A stretch of DNA of 64,000 nucleotides, taken from the NCBI GenBank assembly GCA_920105625.2, contig OV050031.1:82593995-82657994 (forward strand), given 5' to 3'. This document shows positions 14,120 through 25,577 of this stretch, piece after piece (positions within the stretch are counted from its first letter, which is position 1; every line of letters begins with the position of its first letter). A program made the position numbers and the translations under genes. The notes under the pieces were generated by a model. The model worked only from the letters and a program-made list of their open reading frames with translations, was not told where the DNA came from and made no database searches. Source of the stretch: Clusia tigrina. Taxonomy: Eukaryota; Arthropoda; Insecta; Diptera; Clusiidae.

Positions 14120-17100
14120 ACGCCGACTGAGGCAGATAGGGGTGGATATAGGCATAGAGAAGGCAACAGGCCCCCAATCGACAGCGGCAATGACTGAGAC
14201 GCCTACAGAGACGCTGACAGAGGCTGCGACACCGACTGAGACGCCGACTGAGTCAGATAGGGGTAAATATAGGCATAGAGAAGGCAGCTGATCCTCCAAT
14301 CGACGGCGGCAGCAACTGAGACGCCTTCAGAGACGCTTACAGAGGCTGCGACGCCGACTGAGGCAGATAGGGGTAGATATAGGCATAGAGAAGGTAGCAG
14401 ACCCCTAAATCGTCAGCGGCAACGACTGAGACTACTACAGAGACGCTGACAGAGGCTGCGACGGTGACTGAGACGCCTACAGAAACGCTGACAGAGGCTG
14501 CGACGCCGACTGAAGCAGATAGGGGTGGATATAGGCATAGAGAAGGCACCAGACCCCCCAATCGACGGCGGCAGCGACTGAGACGCCTTCAGAGACGCTT
14601 ACAGAGGCTGCGACGCCGACTGAGGCAGATAATTGTAGATATAGGCATAGAGAAGGCAGCAGACCACCCCAATCTACAGCAGCAGCGACTGAGACGCCTA
14701 CAGAAACGCTGACAGAGGCTGCGACGCCGACTGAGGCAGATAGGGGTGGACATAGGCATAGAGAAGGCAACAGGCCCCCAATCGACAGCGGCAACGACTG
14801 AGACGCCTACAGAGACGCTGACAGAGACTGCGACACCGACTGAGGCAGATAGGGGTAAATATAGGCATAGAGAAGGCAGCTGACCCCCCAATCGACGGCG
14901 GCAGCGACTGAGACGCCTTCAGAGACGCTTACAGAGGCTGCGACGCCGACTGAGGCAGATAGGGGTAAATATAGGCATAGAGAAGGCAGGAGACCCCCAA
15001 TCGACAGCGGCAGCGACTGAGACGCCTAAAAAGATGCTGACAGAGGCTGCGACGCCGACTGAGACGCCGACTGAGCCGCCGACTGAGACGCCGACTGAGG
15101 CAGATAGGGGTAGATATAGGTATAGAGAAGGCAGCAAACCCCCCAATCGACAGCGACTGAGACGCCGTCAGAGACGCTGACAGAGGCTGCGACGCCGACT
15201 GAGGCAGATAAGGGTAGATATAGGCACAGAGAAGGCAGCAGACCCCCCAATATACAGCGGCAGCGATTGAGACGCCTACAGAAACGCTTACAGAGGCTGC
15301 GACGCCGACTGAGGCAGATAGGGGTGGATATAGGCATAGAGAAGGCAACAGGCCCCCAATCGACAGCGGCAATGACTGAGACGCCTACAGAGACGCTGAC
15401 AGAGGCTGCGACACCGACTGAGACGCCGACTGCGGCAGATAGGGGTAAATATAGGCATAGAGAAGGCAGCTGACCCCCCAATCAACGGCGGCAGCGACTG
15501 AGACGCCTTCAGAGACGCTTACAGAGGCTGCGACGCCGACTGAGACGCCGACTGAGGCAGATAAGGGTAGATATAGGCATAGAGAAGGCAGCAGACCCCC
15601 CAATTTACAGCGGCAGCGACTGAGACGCCTACAGAAACGCTGACAGAGGCTGTGACGCCGACTGAGGCATATAGGGGTGGATATAGGCATAGAGAAGGCA
15701 ACAGGCCCCCAATCGACAGCGGCAATGACTGAGACGCCTACAGAGACGCTGACAGAGGCTGCGACACCGACTGAGACGCCGACTGAGTCAGATAGGGGTA
15801 AATATAGGCATAGAGAAGGCAGCTGATCCTCCAATCGACGGCGGCAGCAACTGAGACGCCTTCAGAGACGCTTACAGAGGCTGCGACGCCGACTGAGGCA
15901 GATAGGGGTAGATATAGGCATAGAGAAGGTAGCAGACCCCTAAATCGACAGCGGCAACGACTGAGACTACTACAGATACGCTGACAGACGCTGCGACGGT
16001 GACTGATACGCCTACAGAAACGCTGACAGAGGCAGCGACGCCGACTGAAGCAGATAGGGGTGGATATAGGCATAGAGAAGGCACCAGACCCCCCAATCGA
16101 CAGCGGCAGCTACTGAGACGCCTTCAGAGACGCTGACAGAGGCTGCGACGCCGACTGAGACGCCGACAGAGGCAGATAATTGTAAATATAGGCATAGAGA
16201 AGGCAGCAGACCACCCCAATCTACAGCGGCAGCGACTGAGACGCCTACAGAAACGCTGACAGAGGCAGCGACGCCGACTGAGGCAGATAGGGGTGGACAT
16301 AGGCATAGAGAAGGCAACAGGCCCCCAATCGACAGCGGCAATGACTGAGACGCCTACAGAGACGCTGACAGAGGCAGATAAGGGTAGATATAGGCATATA
16401 GAAGGCAGCAGACCTCTCAATCGACAGCGACTGAGACGCCTTCAGAGACGCTGACCGAGGCAGCGACGCCGACTGAGACGCCGACTGAGGCAGATAAGGG
16501 TAGATATAGGCATAGAGAAGGCAGCAGACCCCCCAATATACAGCGGCAGCGACTGAGACGCCTACACAGACGCTTACAGAGGCTGCGATGCCGACTGAGG
16601 CAGATGGGGTGGATATAGGCATAGAGAAGGCAACAGGCCCCCAATCGACAGCGGCAGCGACTGAGGCGCCTATAGAAATGCTGACAAAGGCTGCGACGCC
16701 GACTGAGACGTCGACTGAGGCAGATAGGGGTTGATATAGGCATAGAGAAGGCAGCAGACCACCCAATCGACAGCGGCAGCTTCTCAGACGCTTACAGAAA
16801 CGCTGACAGAGGCTGCGACGCCGACTGAGACGCCGACTGAGGCAGATAAATGTAGATATAGGCATAGAGAAGGCAGCAGACCCCCCAATCGACTGAGACG
16901 CCTACACAGACGCTTACAGAGGCTGCGACACCAACTGAGGCAGATGGGGGTGGATATAGGCATAGAGAAGGCAACAGGCCCCCAATCGACAGCGGCAGCG
17001 ACTGAGGCGCCTATAGAAATGCTGACAAAGGCTGCGACGCCGACTGAGACGCCGACTGAGGCAGATAGGGGTTGATATAGGCATAGAGAAGGCAGCAGAC

Positions 17101-18182
17101 CCCTCAATCGACAGCGGCAGCGACTGAGACGCCTTGACAGACGCTTACAGAGGCTGCGACGCCGAGTGAGGCAGATAGGGGTGGATATACGCATAGAGAA
17201 GGTAGCAGACCCCCTAATCGACAGCGGCAGCGACTAAGACGCCTTAGAGACGCTGACAGAGGCTGCGACGTCGACTGAGACGCCAACTGAGGCAGATGAG
17301 GGTGGATATAGGCATAGAGAAGGCAACAGGCCCCCAATCGACAGCGGCAGCGACTGAGGCGCCTATAGAAATGCTGACAAAGGCTGCGACGCCGACTGAG
17401 ACGCCGACTGAGGAAGATAGGGGTTGATATAGGCATAGAGAAGGCAGCAGACCACTCAATCTACAGCGGCAGCGACTGAGACGCCTTCACAGACGCTTAC
17501 AGAGGCTGCGACGCCGAGTGAGGCAGATAGAGGTAGATATACGCATAGAGAAGGTAGCAGACCCCCCAATCGAGAGCGGCAGCGACTCGCAGCCTCTGTC
17601 AGCGCCTCTAAGGCGTCTGCCTTAGAGGCGCTGACAGAGGCTGCGACGCCGACTGAGACGCCGACTGAGGCAGATAGGGGTAGATATAGGCATAGAGAAG
17701 GCAGCAGACCCCCCAATCGACAGCGGCAGCTACTGAGACGCTTTCAGAGACGCTGACAGAGGCTGCGACGCCGACTGAGACGCCGACAGAGGCAGATAAT
17801 TGTAGATATAGGCATAGAGAAGGCAGCAGACCACCCCAATCTACAGCGGCAGCGACTGAGACGCCTACAGAAACGCTGACAGAGGCTGCGACGCCGACTG
17901 AGGCAGATAGGGGTGGATATAGGCATAGAGAATGCAACAGGCCACCAATCGACAGCGGCAATGACTGAGACGCCTACAGAGACGCTGACAGAGGCAGATA
18001 AGGGTAGATATAGGCATATAGAAGGCAGCAGACTTCTCAATCGACAGCGACTGAGACGCCTTCAGAGACGCTGACCGAGGCAGCGACGCCGACTGAGACG
18101 CCGACTGAGGCAGATAAGGGTAGATATAGGCATAGAGAAGGCAGCAGACCCCCCAATATACAGCGGCAGCGACTGAGACGCC
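14120..18182. repeat. Higher-order repeat region with 1.5-1.6 kb spacing
   Basis: Segments near 14120-14590 recur near 15655-16125 at an offset of 1535 bp; both carry AGTCAGATAGGGGTAAATAT and GGCAGCTGATCCTCC. Segments near 16100-16562 recur near 17720-18182 at an offset of 1620 bp; both carry GGCAGATAATTGTA and the short TCTCAATCGACAGCGACTG monomer. These are diagnostic variants not found in generic monomers, so the blocks are copies of multi-monomer units. Block edges are approximate because they were read by eye. Confidence 0.7.
17587..17646. repeat. Perfect 28-bp fold-back (inverted repeat) with a 4-nt loop
   Basis: Positions 17587-17614 are the exact reverse complement of 17619-17646, separated by GTCT. 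The right arm is ordinary satellite (GCCTTAGAGGCGCTGACAG...), as also found near 19590. The left arm is the same stretch in opposite orientation, placed directly after a normal GAGAGCGGCAGCGAC. It is the only place in the window where the satellite orientation flips, and it returns to + orientation immediately. The pattern fits a template-switch or snap-back event during replication, or a chimeric read in the assembly. Confidence 0.95.
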
Positions 18183-21100
18183 CTCAGAGACACTGACAGA
18201 AGCTGCGACGCCGACTGAGGCAGACATGTGTAGACATAGGCATAGAGAAGGCAGCAGACCCCCCAATCGACAGCGGCAGCGACTGAGGCGCCTATAGAAA
18301 CGCTGACAAAGGCTGCGAAGCCGTCTGAGACGCCGAGTGAGGCAGATAGGGATAGATATAGGCATAGAGAAGGCAGCAGACCCCTCAATCGACAGCGGCA
18401 GCGACTGAGACTCCTTCAGAGACGCTGACAGAGGCTGCAACGCCGACTGAGACGCCGACTGAAGCAGATAAGGGTAGATATAGGCATAGGGAAGGCAGCA
18501 GGCCCCCAATCGACAGCGGCAGCGACTGAGGCGCCTATAGAAATGCTGACAAAGGCTGCGACGCCGACTGAGACGCCGACTGAGGCAGATAGGGGTTGAT
18601 ATAGGCATAGAGAAGGCAGCTGACCCCTCAATCGACAGCGGCAGCGACTGAGACGCCTTGACAGACGCTTACAGAGGCTGCGACGCCGAGTGAGGCAGAT
18701 AGGGGTGGATATACGCATAGAGAAGGTAGCAGACCCCCCAATCGACAGCGGCAGCGATTAAGACGCCTTGGAGACGCTGACAGAGGCTGCGACGCCGGCT
18801 GAGACGCCGACTGAGGCAGATAGGGGTATATATAGGCATAGAGAAGGCAGCAGACCCCTCAATCGACAGCGGCAGCGACTGAGACGCCTACAGAGACGCT
18901 GACAGAGGCTGCGACGCCGACTGAGACGCCGACTGAGGCAGATAAATGTAGATATAGGCATAGAGAAGGCAGCAGACCCCCCAATCTACAGCGGCAGCGA
19001 CTGAGACGCCTACACAGACGCTTACAGAGGCTGCGACGCCGACTGAGGCAGATGGGGGTAGATATAGGCATAGAGAAGGCAACAGGCCCCCAATCGACAG
19101 CGGCAGCGACTGAGGCGCCTATAGAAATGCTGACAAAGGCTGCGACGCCGACTGAGACGCCGACTGAGGCAGATAGGGGTTGATATAGGCATAGAGAAGG
19201 CAGCAGACCTCTCAATCGACAGCGGCAGCGACGCCTTGACAGATGCTTACAGAGGCTGCGACGCCGAGTGAGGCAGATAGGGGTGGATATACGCATAGAG
19301 AAGGTAGCAGAGCCCCCCAATCGACAGCGGCAGCGACTAAGACGCCTTAGAGACGCTGACAGAGGCTGCGACGTCGACTGAGACGCCAACTGAGGCAGAT
19401 GGGGGTGGATATAGGCATAGAGAAAGCAACAGGCCCCCAATCAACAGCGGCAGCGACTGAGGCGCCTATAGAAATGCTGACAAAGGCTGCGACGTCGACT
19501 GAGACGCCGAGTGAGGCAGATAGAGGTAGATATACGCATAGAGAAGGTAGCAGACCCCCCAATCGAGAGCGGCAGCGACTAAGACGCCTTAGAGGCGCTG
19601 ACAGAGGCTGCGACGCCGACTGAGACGCCGACTGAGGCAGATAAAGGTAGATATAGGCATAGAGAAGGCAGCAGACCCCTCAATCGAAAGCGGCAGCGGC
19701 TGAGACGCCTTCAGATACGATGACAGAGGCTGCGACGCAGACTGAGACGCCGACTGAAGCAGATAGGGGTGGATATAGGCATAGAGAAGGCAGAATACCC
19801 CCCAATCGACAGCGGCAGCGACTGAGACGCCTACAGAGATGCTGACAGAGGCTGCGAATTCGACTCAGGCAGATAGGGGTAGATATCGGCATAGAGAAGG
19901 CAGCAGACCCACCAATCGACAGCGGCAGCGACTGACACGCCTACAGAAACGCTGATAAAGGCTGCGAAGCCGACTGAGACGCCGAGTGAGGCAGATAGGG
20001 ATAGATATAGGCATAGAGAAGGCAGCAGACCCCTCAATCGACAGCGGCAGCGACTGAGACTCCTTCAGAGACGCTGACAGAGGCTGCAACGCCGACTGAG
20101 ACGCCGACTGAAGCAGATAAGGGTAGATATAGGCATAGAGAAGGCAGCAGACCCCCCAATCTACAGCGGCAGCGACTGAGACGCCTACACAGACGCTTAC
20201 AGAGGCTGCGACGCCGACTGAGGCAGATGGGGGTGGATATAGGTATAGAGAAGGCAACAATCCCCCAATCGACAGCGGCAGCGACTGAGACGCCTACAGA
20301 AACGCTGACAGAGGCTGCGACGCCGACTGAGGCAGATAGGGGTGGATATAGGCATAGAGAAGGCAACAGGCCTCCAATCGACAGCGGCAATGACTGAGAC
20401 GTCTACAGAGCTGCTGACAGAGGCTGCGACGCCGACTGAGACGCCGACTGAAGCAGATAAGGGTAGATATAGGAATAGAGAAGGCAGCAGACCCCCCAAT
20501 CTACAGCGGCAGCGACTGAGACTCCTTCAGAGACGCTGACAGAGGCTGTAACGCCGACTGAGACGCCGACTGAAGCAGATAAGGGTAGATATAGGCATAG
20601 AGAAGGCAGCAGACCCCCCAATCTACAGTGGCAGCGACTGAGACGCCTACACAGACGCTTACAGAGGCTGCGACGCCGACTGAGGCAGATGGGGGTGGAT
20701 ATAGGCATAGAGAAGGCAACAGGCCCCCAATCGACAGCGCCAGCAACTGAGGCGCCTATAGAAATGCTGACAAAGGCTGCGACGCCGACTGAGGCAGATA
20801 GGGGTTGATATAGGCATAGAGAAGGCAACTGACCACCCAATCGACAGCGGCAACTTCTCAGACGCTTACAGAAACGCTGACAGAATCTGCGACGCCAACT
20901 GAGGCAGATGGGGGTGGATATAGGCATAGAGAAGGCAACAGGCCCCCAATCGATAGCGGCAGCGACTGAGGCGCCTATAGAAATGCTGACAAAGGCTGCG
21001 ACGCCGACTGAGACGCCGACTGAGGCAGATAGGGGTTGATATAGGCATAGAGAAGGCAGCAGACCCCTCAATCGACAGCGGCACCGACTGAGACGCCTTC

Positions 21101-23639
21101 ACAGACGCTTACAGAGGATGCGACGCCGAGTGAGGCAGATAGGGGTAGATATACGCATAGAGAAGGTAGCAGACCCCCCAATCGACAGCGGAAGCGACTA
21201 AGACGCCTTGGAGACGCTGACAGAGGCTGCGACGCCGACTGAGACGCTGACTGAGGCAGATAGGGGTAGATATAGGCATAGAGAAGGCAGCAGACTCCTC
21301 AATCGACAGCGGCAGCGACTGAGACGCCTACAGAGACGCTGACAGAGGCTGCGACGCCAACTGAGACGCCGACTGAGGCAGATAAGGGTAGATATAGGCA
21401 TAGAGAAGGCAACAGACCAACCAATCTACAGCGGCAGCGACTGAGACGCCTACACAGACGCTTACAGAGGCTGCGACGCCGACTGAGGCAGATGGGGGTA
21501 GATATAGGCATAGAGAAGGCAGCAGACAACTCAATCAACAGCGGCAGCGACTGAGACGCCTTCACAGACGCTTACAGAGGCTGCGACGCCGAGTGAGGCA
21601 GATAGGGGTAGATATACGCATAGAGAAGGTAGCAGACACCCCAATCGACAGCGGCAGCGACTAAGATGCCTTAGAGACGCTGACAGAGGCTGCGACGCCG
21701 ACTGAGACGCCGACTGAGGCAGATAGGGGTTGATATAGGCATAGAGAAGGCAGCAGACTACCCAATCGACAGCGGCAGATTCTGACACGCTTACAGAAAC
21801 GCTGACAGAGGCTGCGACGCCAACTGAGGCAGATGGGGGTGGATATAGGCATAGAGAAGGCAACAGGCCCCCAATCGACAGCGGCAGCGACTGAGGCGCC
21901 TATAGAAATGCTGACAAAGGCTGCGACGCCGACTGAGACGCCGACTGAGGCAGATAGGGGTTGATATAGGCATAGAGAAGGCAGCAGACCCCTCAATCGA
22001 CAGCGGCAGCGACTGAGACGCCTTCACAGACGCTTACAGAGGCTGCGACGCCGAGTGAGGCATATAGGGGTAGGTATACGCATAGAGAAGGTAGCAGACC
22101 CCCCAATCGACAGCGGCAGCGACTAAGACGCCTTAGAGACGCCGACTGAGGCAGATAGGGGTAGATATAGGCATAGAGAAGGCAGCAGACCCCACAATCG
22201 ACAGCGGCAGCGACTGAGACGCCTACAGAGACACTGACAGAGGCTGCGACGCCGACTGAGACGCCGACTGAGGCAGATAAGGGTAGATATAGGCATAGAG
22301 AAGGCAGCAGACCCCCCAATCTACAGCGGCAGCGACTGAGACGCCTACAGAGATGGTTACAGAGGCTGCGACGCCGACTGAGGCAGATAGGGGTAGATAT
22401 ACGCAGAGAGAAGGTAGCAGACTCCCCAATCGACAGCGGCAGCGACTAAGACTCCTACAGAAAAGCTGACAGAGGCTGCGACGCCGACTGAGGCAGATAG
22501 GGGTGGATATAGGCATAGAGAAGGCAACAGGCCCCCAATCGACAGCGGCAACGACTGAGACGCCTACAGAGACGCTGGCAGAGGCTGCGACGCCGACTGA
22601 AATGCCGACTGAGGCAGATATGGGTAAATATAGGCATAGAGAAGGCAGCAGACACCCCAATCGACAGCGGCAGCGACTGAGACGCTTTCAGAGACGCTGA
22701 CAGAGGCTGCGACGCCGACTGAGACGCCGACTGAGGCAGATAGGGGTAGATATAGGCATATAGATAGCAGCAGACCCCTCCCAATCGACAGCGGCAGCGA
22801 CTGAGACGACTACAGATACGATGACAGACGCTGCGACCCCGACTGAGACGCCGACTGAGCCAGATAGGGGTAAATATAGGCATAGAGAAGGCAGCAGACC
22901 CCCCATCGAGAGAGGCAGCGACTGAGACGACTACAGATACGATGACAGAGGCTGCGACGCCGACTGAGCCGCCAACTGAGGCAGATAGGGGTAGATATAG
23001 GCATAGATAAGGCAGGAGACCCCCCAATCGACAGCGGCAGCGACTGAGATGCCTACAGAGATGCAGACAGAGGCTGCGACGCCGACTGAAATGCCGACTG
23101 AGGCAGATAGGAGTAAATATAGGCATAGAGAAGGCAGCAGACCCCCCAATCGACAGCGGCAGCGACTGAGACGCTTTCAGAGACGCTGACAGAGGCTGCG
23201 ACGCCGACTGAGACGCCGACTGAGGCAGATAGGGGTGGATATAGGCATGGAGAAGGCAGACGACCACTCGATCGACAGCGGCAGCGACTGAAACGCCTAC
23301 AAAGATGCTGACAGAGGCTGCGACGCCGACTGAGGCAGACACGGGTAGATATAGGCATAGAGAAGCCAGCAGACCCCCCAATCGACAGCGCCCGCGACTG
23401 AGACGGCTACAGAGACGCTGTCTAAGGCTGCGACGTCGACTGAGACGCCGATGAGGGAGATAAGAGTAGATATAGGCATAGAGAAGGTAGCAGACCCCCC
23501 CAATCGACAGCGGCAACGACTGAGACGCCTACAGAAACGCTGACAGAGGCTGCGACGCCGACTGAGGCAGATAGGGGTGGATATAGGCTTAGAGAAGACA
23601 ACAGGCCCCCAATCGACAGCGGCAGCGACTGAGACGCCT

Positions 23640-23860
23640 ACAGAGACGCTTTCAGAGGCTGCGACGCCGACTGAGGCAGATAGTGGTAGATATAGGCATA
23701 GAGAAGGTAGCAGACCCCCCAATCGACAGCGGCAGCGACTGAGAAGGCAACAGGCCCCCAATCGAGAGCGGCAACGACTAAGACGCCTACAGAGACGCTG
23801 ACAGGGCTGCGACGCCGACTGAGACGAGGACTGATGCAGATAGGAGTAGATATAGGCACA
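23640..23860. other. Satellite paralogue of the retrotransposon target site (unoccupied)
   Basis: This stretch matches the left flank of both retrotransposons (GACGCTTTCAGAGGCTGCGA, then a GGTAGCAGA monomer, then GACTGAGAA) and runs directly into the sequence found on their right flank (GAGAGCGGCAACGACTAAGA, GACGAGGACTGATGCAGATA). The position equivalent to the insertion lies close to 23756, within CAACAGGCCCCCAATCGAG. In the occupied sites the left side ends CAACAGGCC and the right side begins GGCGAGAGCGG, so some CCCCAATC-type bases are missing at the right junction. Confidence 0.75.
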
Positions 23861-25080
23861 AAGAAGGCAGCAGACACCCCCAATCGACAGCGACTGAGAA
23901 GCCTACAAAGATTTTGACAGAGGCTGCGACACCGACTGAGGCCGATAGGGGTAGATATAGGCATAGAGAAGGCAGCAGACCACCCAATCGACAGCGGCAG
24001 CTTCTGAGACGCCTACAGAAACGCTGACAGAGGCTGCGACGCCAACTGAGGCAGATGGGGGTGGATATAGGCATAGAGAAGGCAACAGGCCCCCAATCGA
24101 CAGCGGCAGCGACTGAGGCGCCTACAGAAATGCTGACAAAGGCTGCGACGCCGACTGAGACGCCGACTGAGGCAGATAGGGGTAGATATAGGCATAGAGA
24201 AGGCAGCAGACCCCTCAATCGACAGCGGCAGCGACTGAGACGCCTACACAGACGCTTACAGAGGCTGCGACGGCGACTGAGGCAGATAGGGGTAGATATA
24301 CGCATAGAGAAGGTAGCAGACCCCCCAATCGACAGCGGCAGCGACTGAGACGATTACAGATACGATGACAGAGGCTGCGACCCCGACTGAGACGCCGACT
24401 GAGGCAGATATGGGTAAATATAGACATAGAGAAGGCAGCAGACCCCCCATCGACAGAGGCAGCGACTGAGACGCCTACAGAAACGCTGACAAAGGCTGCG
24501 ACGCCGACTGAGACGCCGACTGAGGCAGATAGGGATAGATATAGGCATAGATAAGGCAGGAGACCCCCCAATCGACAGCGGCAGCGACTGAGACGCCGAC
24601 AGAGATGCTGACAGAGGCTGCGACGCCGACTGAGACGCCGACTGAGGCAGATAGGGGTAGATATAGGCATAGAGAAGGCAACAGGCCTCCAATCGACAGC
24701 GGCAACGACTGAGATGCCTACAGAGACGCTGACAGAGGGTGCGACGCCGACTGAGACGCCGACTGAGGCAGATAGGGGTAAATATAAGCATAGAGAAGGC
24801 AGCAGACCCCCCAATCGACAGCGGCAGCGACTGAGACGCCTTCAGAGACACTGACCGAGGCAGTGACGCCGACTGAGACGCCGACTGAGGCAGATAAGAG
24901 TAGATATAGGCATAGAGAAGGCAGCAGACCCCCCAATCGACAGCGGCAGCGACTGAGACGCCTACAGAGACGCTTTCAGAGGCTGCGACACCGACTGAGG
25001 CAGATAGGGGTAGATATAGGCATAGAGAAGGTAGCAGACCCCCCAATCGACAGCGGCAGCGACTGAGAAATCAACAGGCC

Positions 25081-25561
25081 TGTTGTGAGTTAGAATCAAG
25101 CTACTTACGCGTAGTTGACTGACAGCACCGGCTCCCATTAAACTCATTAAGAATACACATATTTTTAGGGTGCAAATATTATAAATGAGTAGTATTTATG
25201 CACTAATTATGATGTAAACTTTTAGGGTGTCACAGTTCCGCAGTCAAGCTGACGAGGGGCATTTAGAATGCACCGACGACACTTTTACTTTTGAAGTAGG
25301 TCGGTTGGCTTGAGCAACTGACACCAAATAACAATTGCGAAACTGGAACACCAGAAAAGTCAAGACGTAGGCGGTAATGTTCATTTGTAAATAGTATATA
25401 AGAACTAGTATTTTAAGAATAAAGCTCTCTTGTGATTTTGACTTCTAAACGAAAAGTGTCTGTGAGTTTTATTTGTAACAAAGTGATGTAGGTTTACAGG
25501 TTACCGCGACAGGACATTCCAGAGGACGTCTCTCGCTGACAAGCAGATAAGGATCCCAACA
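25081..25561 (+). repeat. 5' LTR of copy 1
   Basis: 481 bp, starting TGTTGTGAGT and ending ATCCCAACA, so the ends form the usual TG...CA inverted termini. It is nearly identical to the 3' LTR at 34726-35188 except for 18 extra bp (ACTTCTAAACGAAAAGTG) just after the AATAAA region and a few substitutions, for example GTTGACTGAC here versus GTTGACTCAC in the other three LTRs. Confidence 0.96.
25395..25423 (+). promoter_or_regulatory. LTR core promoter (TATATAAG) and poly(A) signal (AATAAA)
   Basis: TATATAAG at 25395-25402 is a good TATA box, and AATAAA at 25418-25423 lies 16 bp further on. The close spacing is usual for compact LTRs, where transcription starts just after TATA and the same AATAAA is used in the 3' LTR to end the RNA. 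The equivalent pair in the 3' LTR is at 35040-35068. Assignment is by motif only. Confidence 0.6.
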
Positions 25562-25564
25562 TTT

Positions 25565-25577
25565 TGGCGCAGCCGGT
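25565..25577 (+). other. Primer binding site of copy 1
   Basis: TGGCGCAGCCGGT lies 3 nt after the 5' LTR, where the tRNA primer for minus-strand DNA synthesis anneals. It begins with the obligatory TGG (complement of CCA-3') and resembles the serine-tRNA-type sites used by 297/17.6-like Gypsy elements. The exact tRNA cannot be checked without a tRNA set from the host. Confidence 0.7.

Larger units (their letters stand above)
1..25080. repeat. Satellite DNA array, block I
   Basis: Head-to-tail tandem repeat across the whole interval, with no recognisable gene. The usual monomer is about 122 bp, or 110 bp when one internal 12-mer is absent. In order it holds GACAGCGGCAGCGACTGA, degenerate 12-mers (GACGCCTACAGA, GACGCTGACAGA), GGCTGC, one to four copies of GACGCCGACTGA, GGCAGATAGGGGTAGATATA, GGCATAGAGAAGGCAGCAGA, and a C run of about 4-13 followed by AATC. 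Monomers differ by substitutions, 12-bp steps and C-run length. Open frames on either strand follow the monomer periodicity and are not coding. The array runs off the left edge of the window and is cut on the right by a retrotransposon. It is GC- and CpG-rich, in sharp contrast to the AT-rich retroelements. Confidence 0.97.

Noticed and set aside
1..25080. Many open frames of 60-250 codons on both strands in the satellite (for example TETPTEADRGRYRHREGSRP on + and MPISTPICLSRRLSRRRSLC on -)
   Set aside because: They repeat with the monomer, shift frame from monomer to monomer, start and stop at random monomer variants, and have no domain. They are products of repeat composition.
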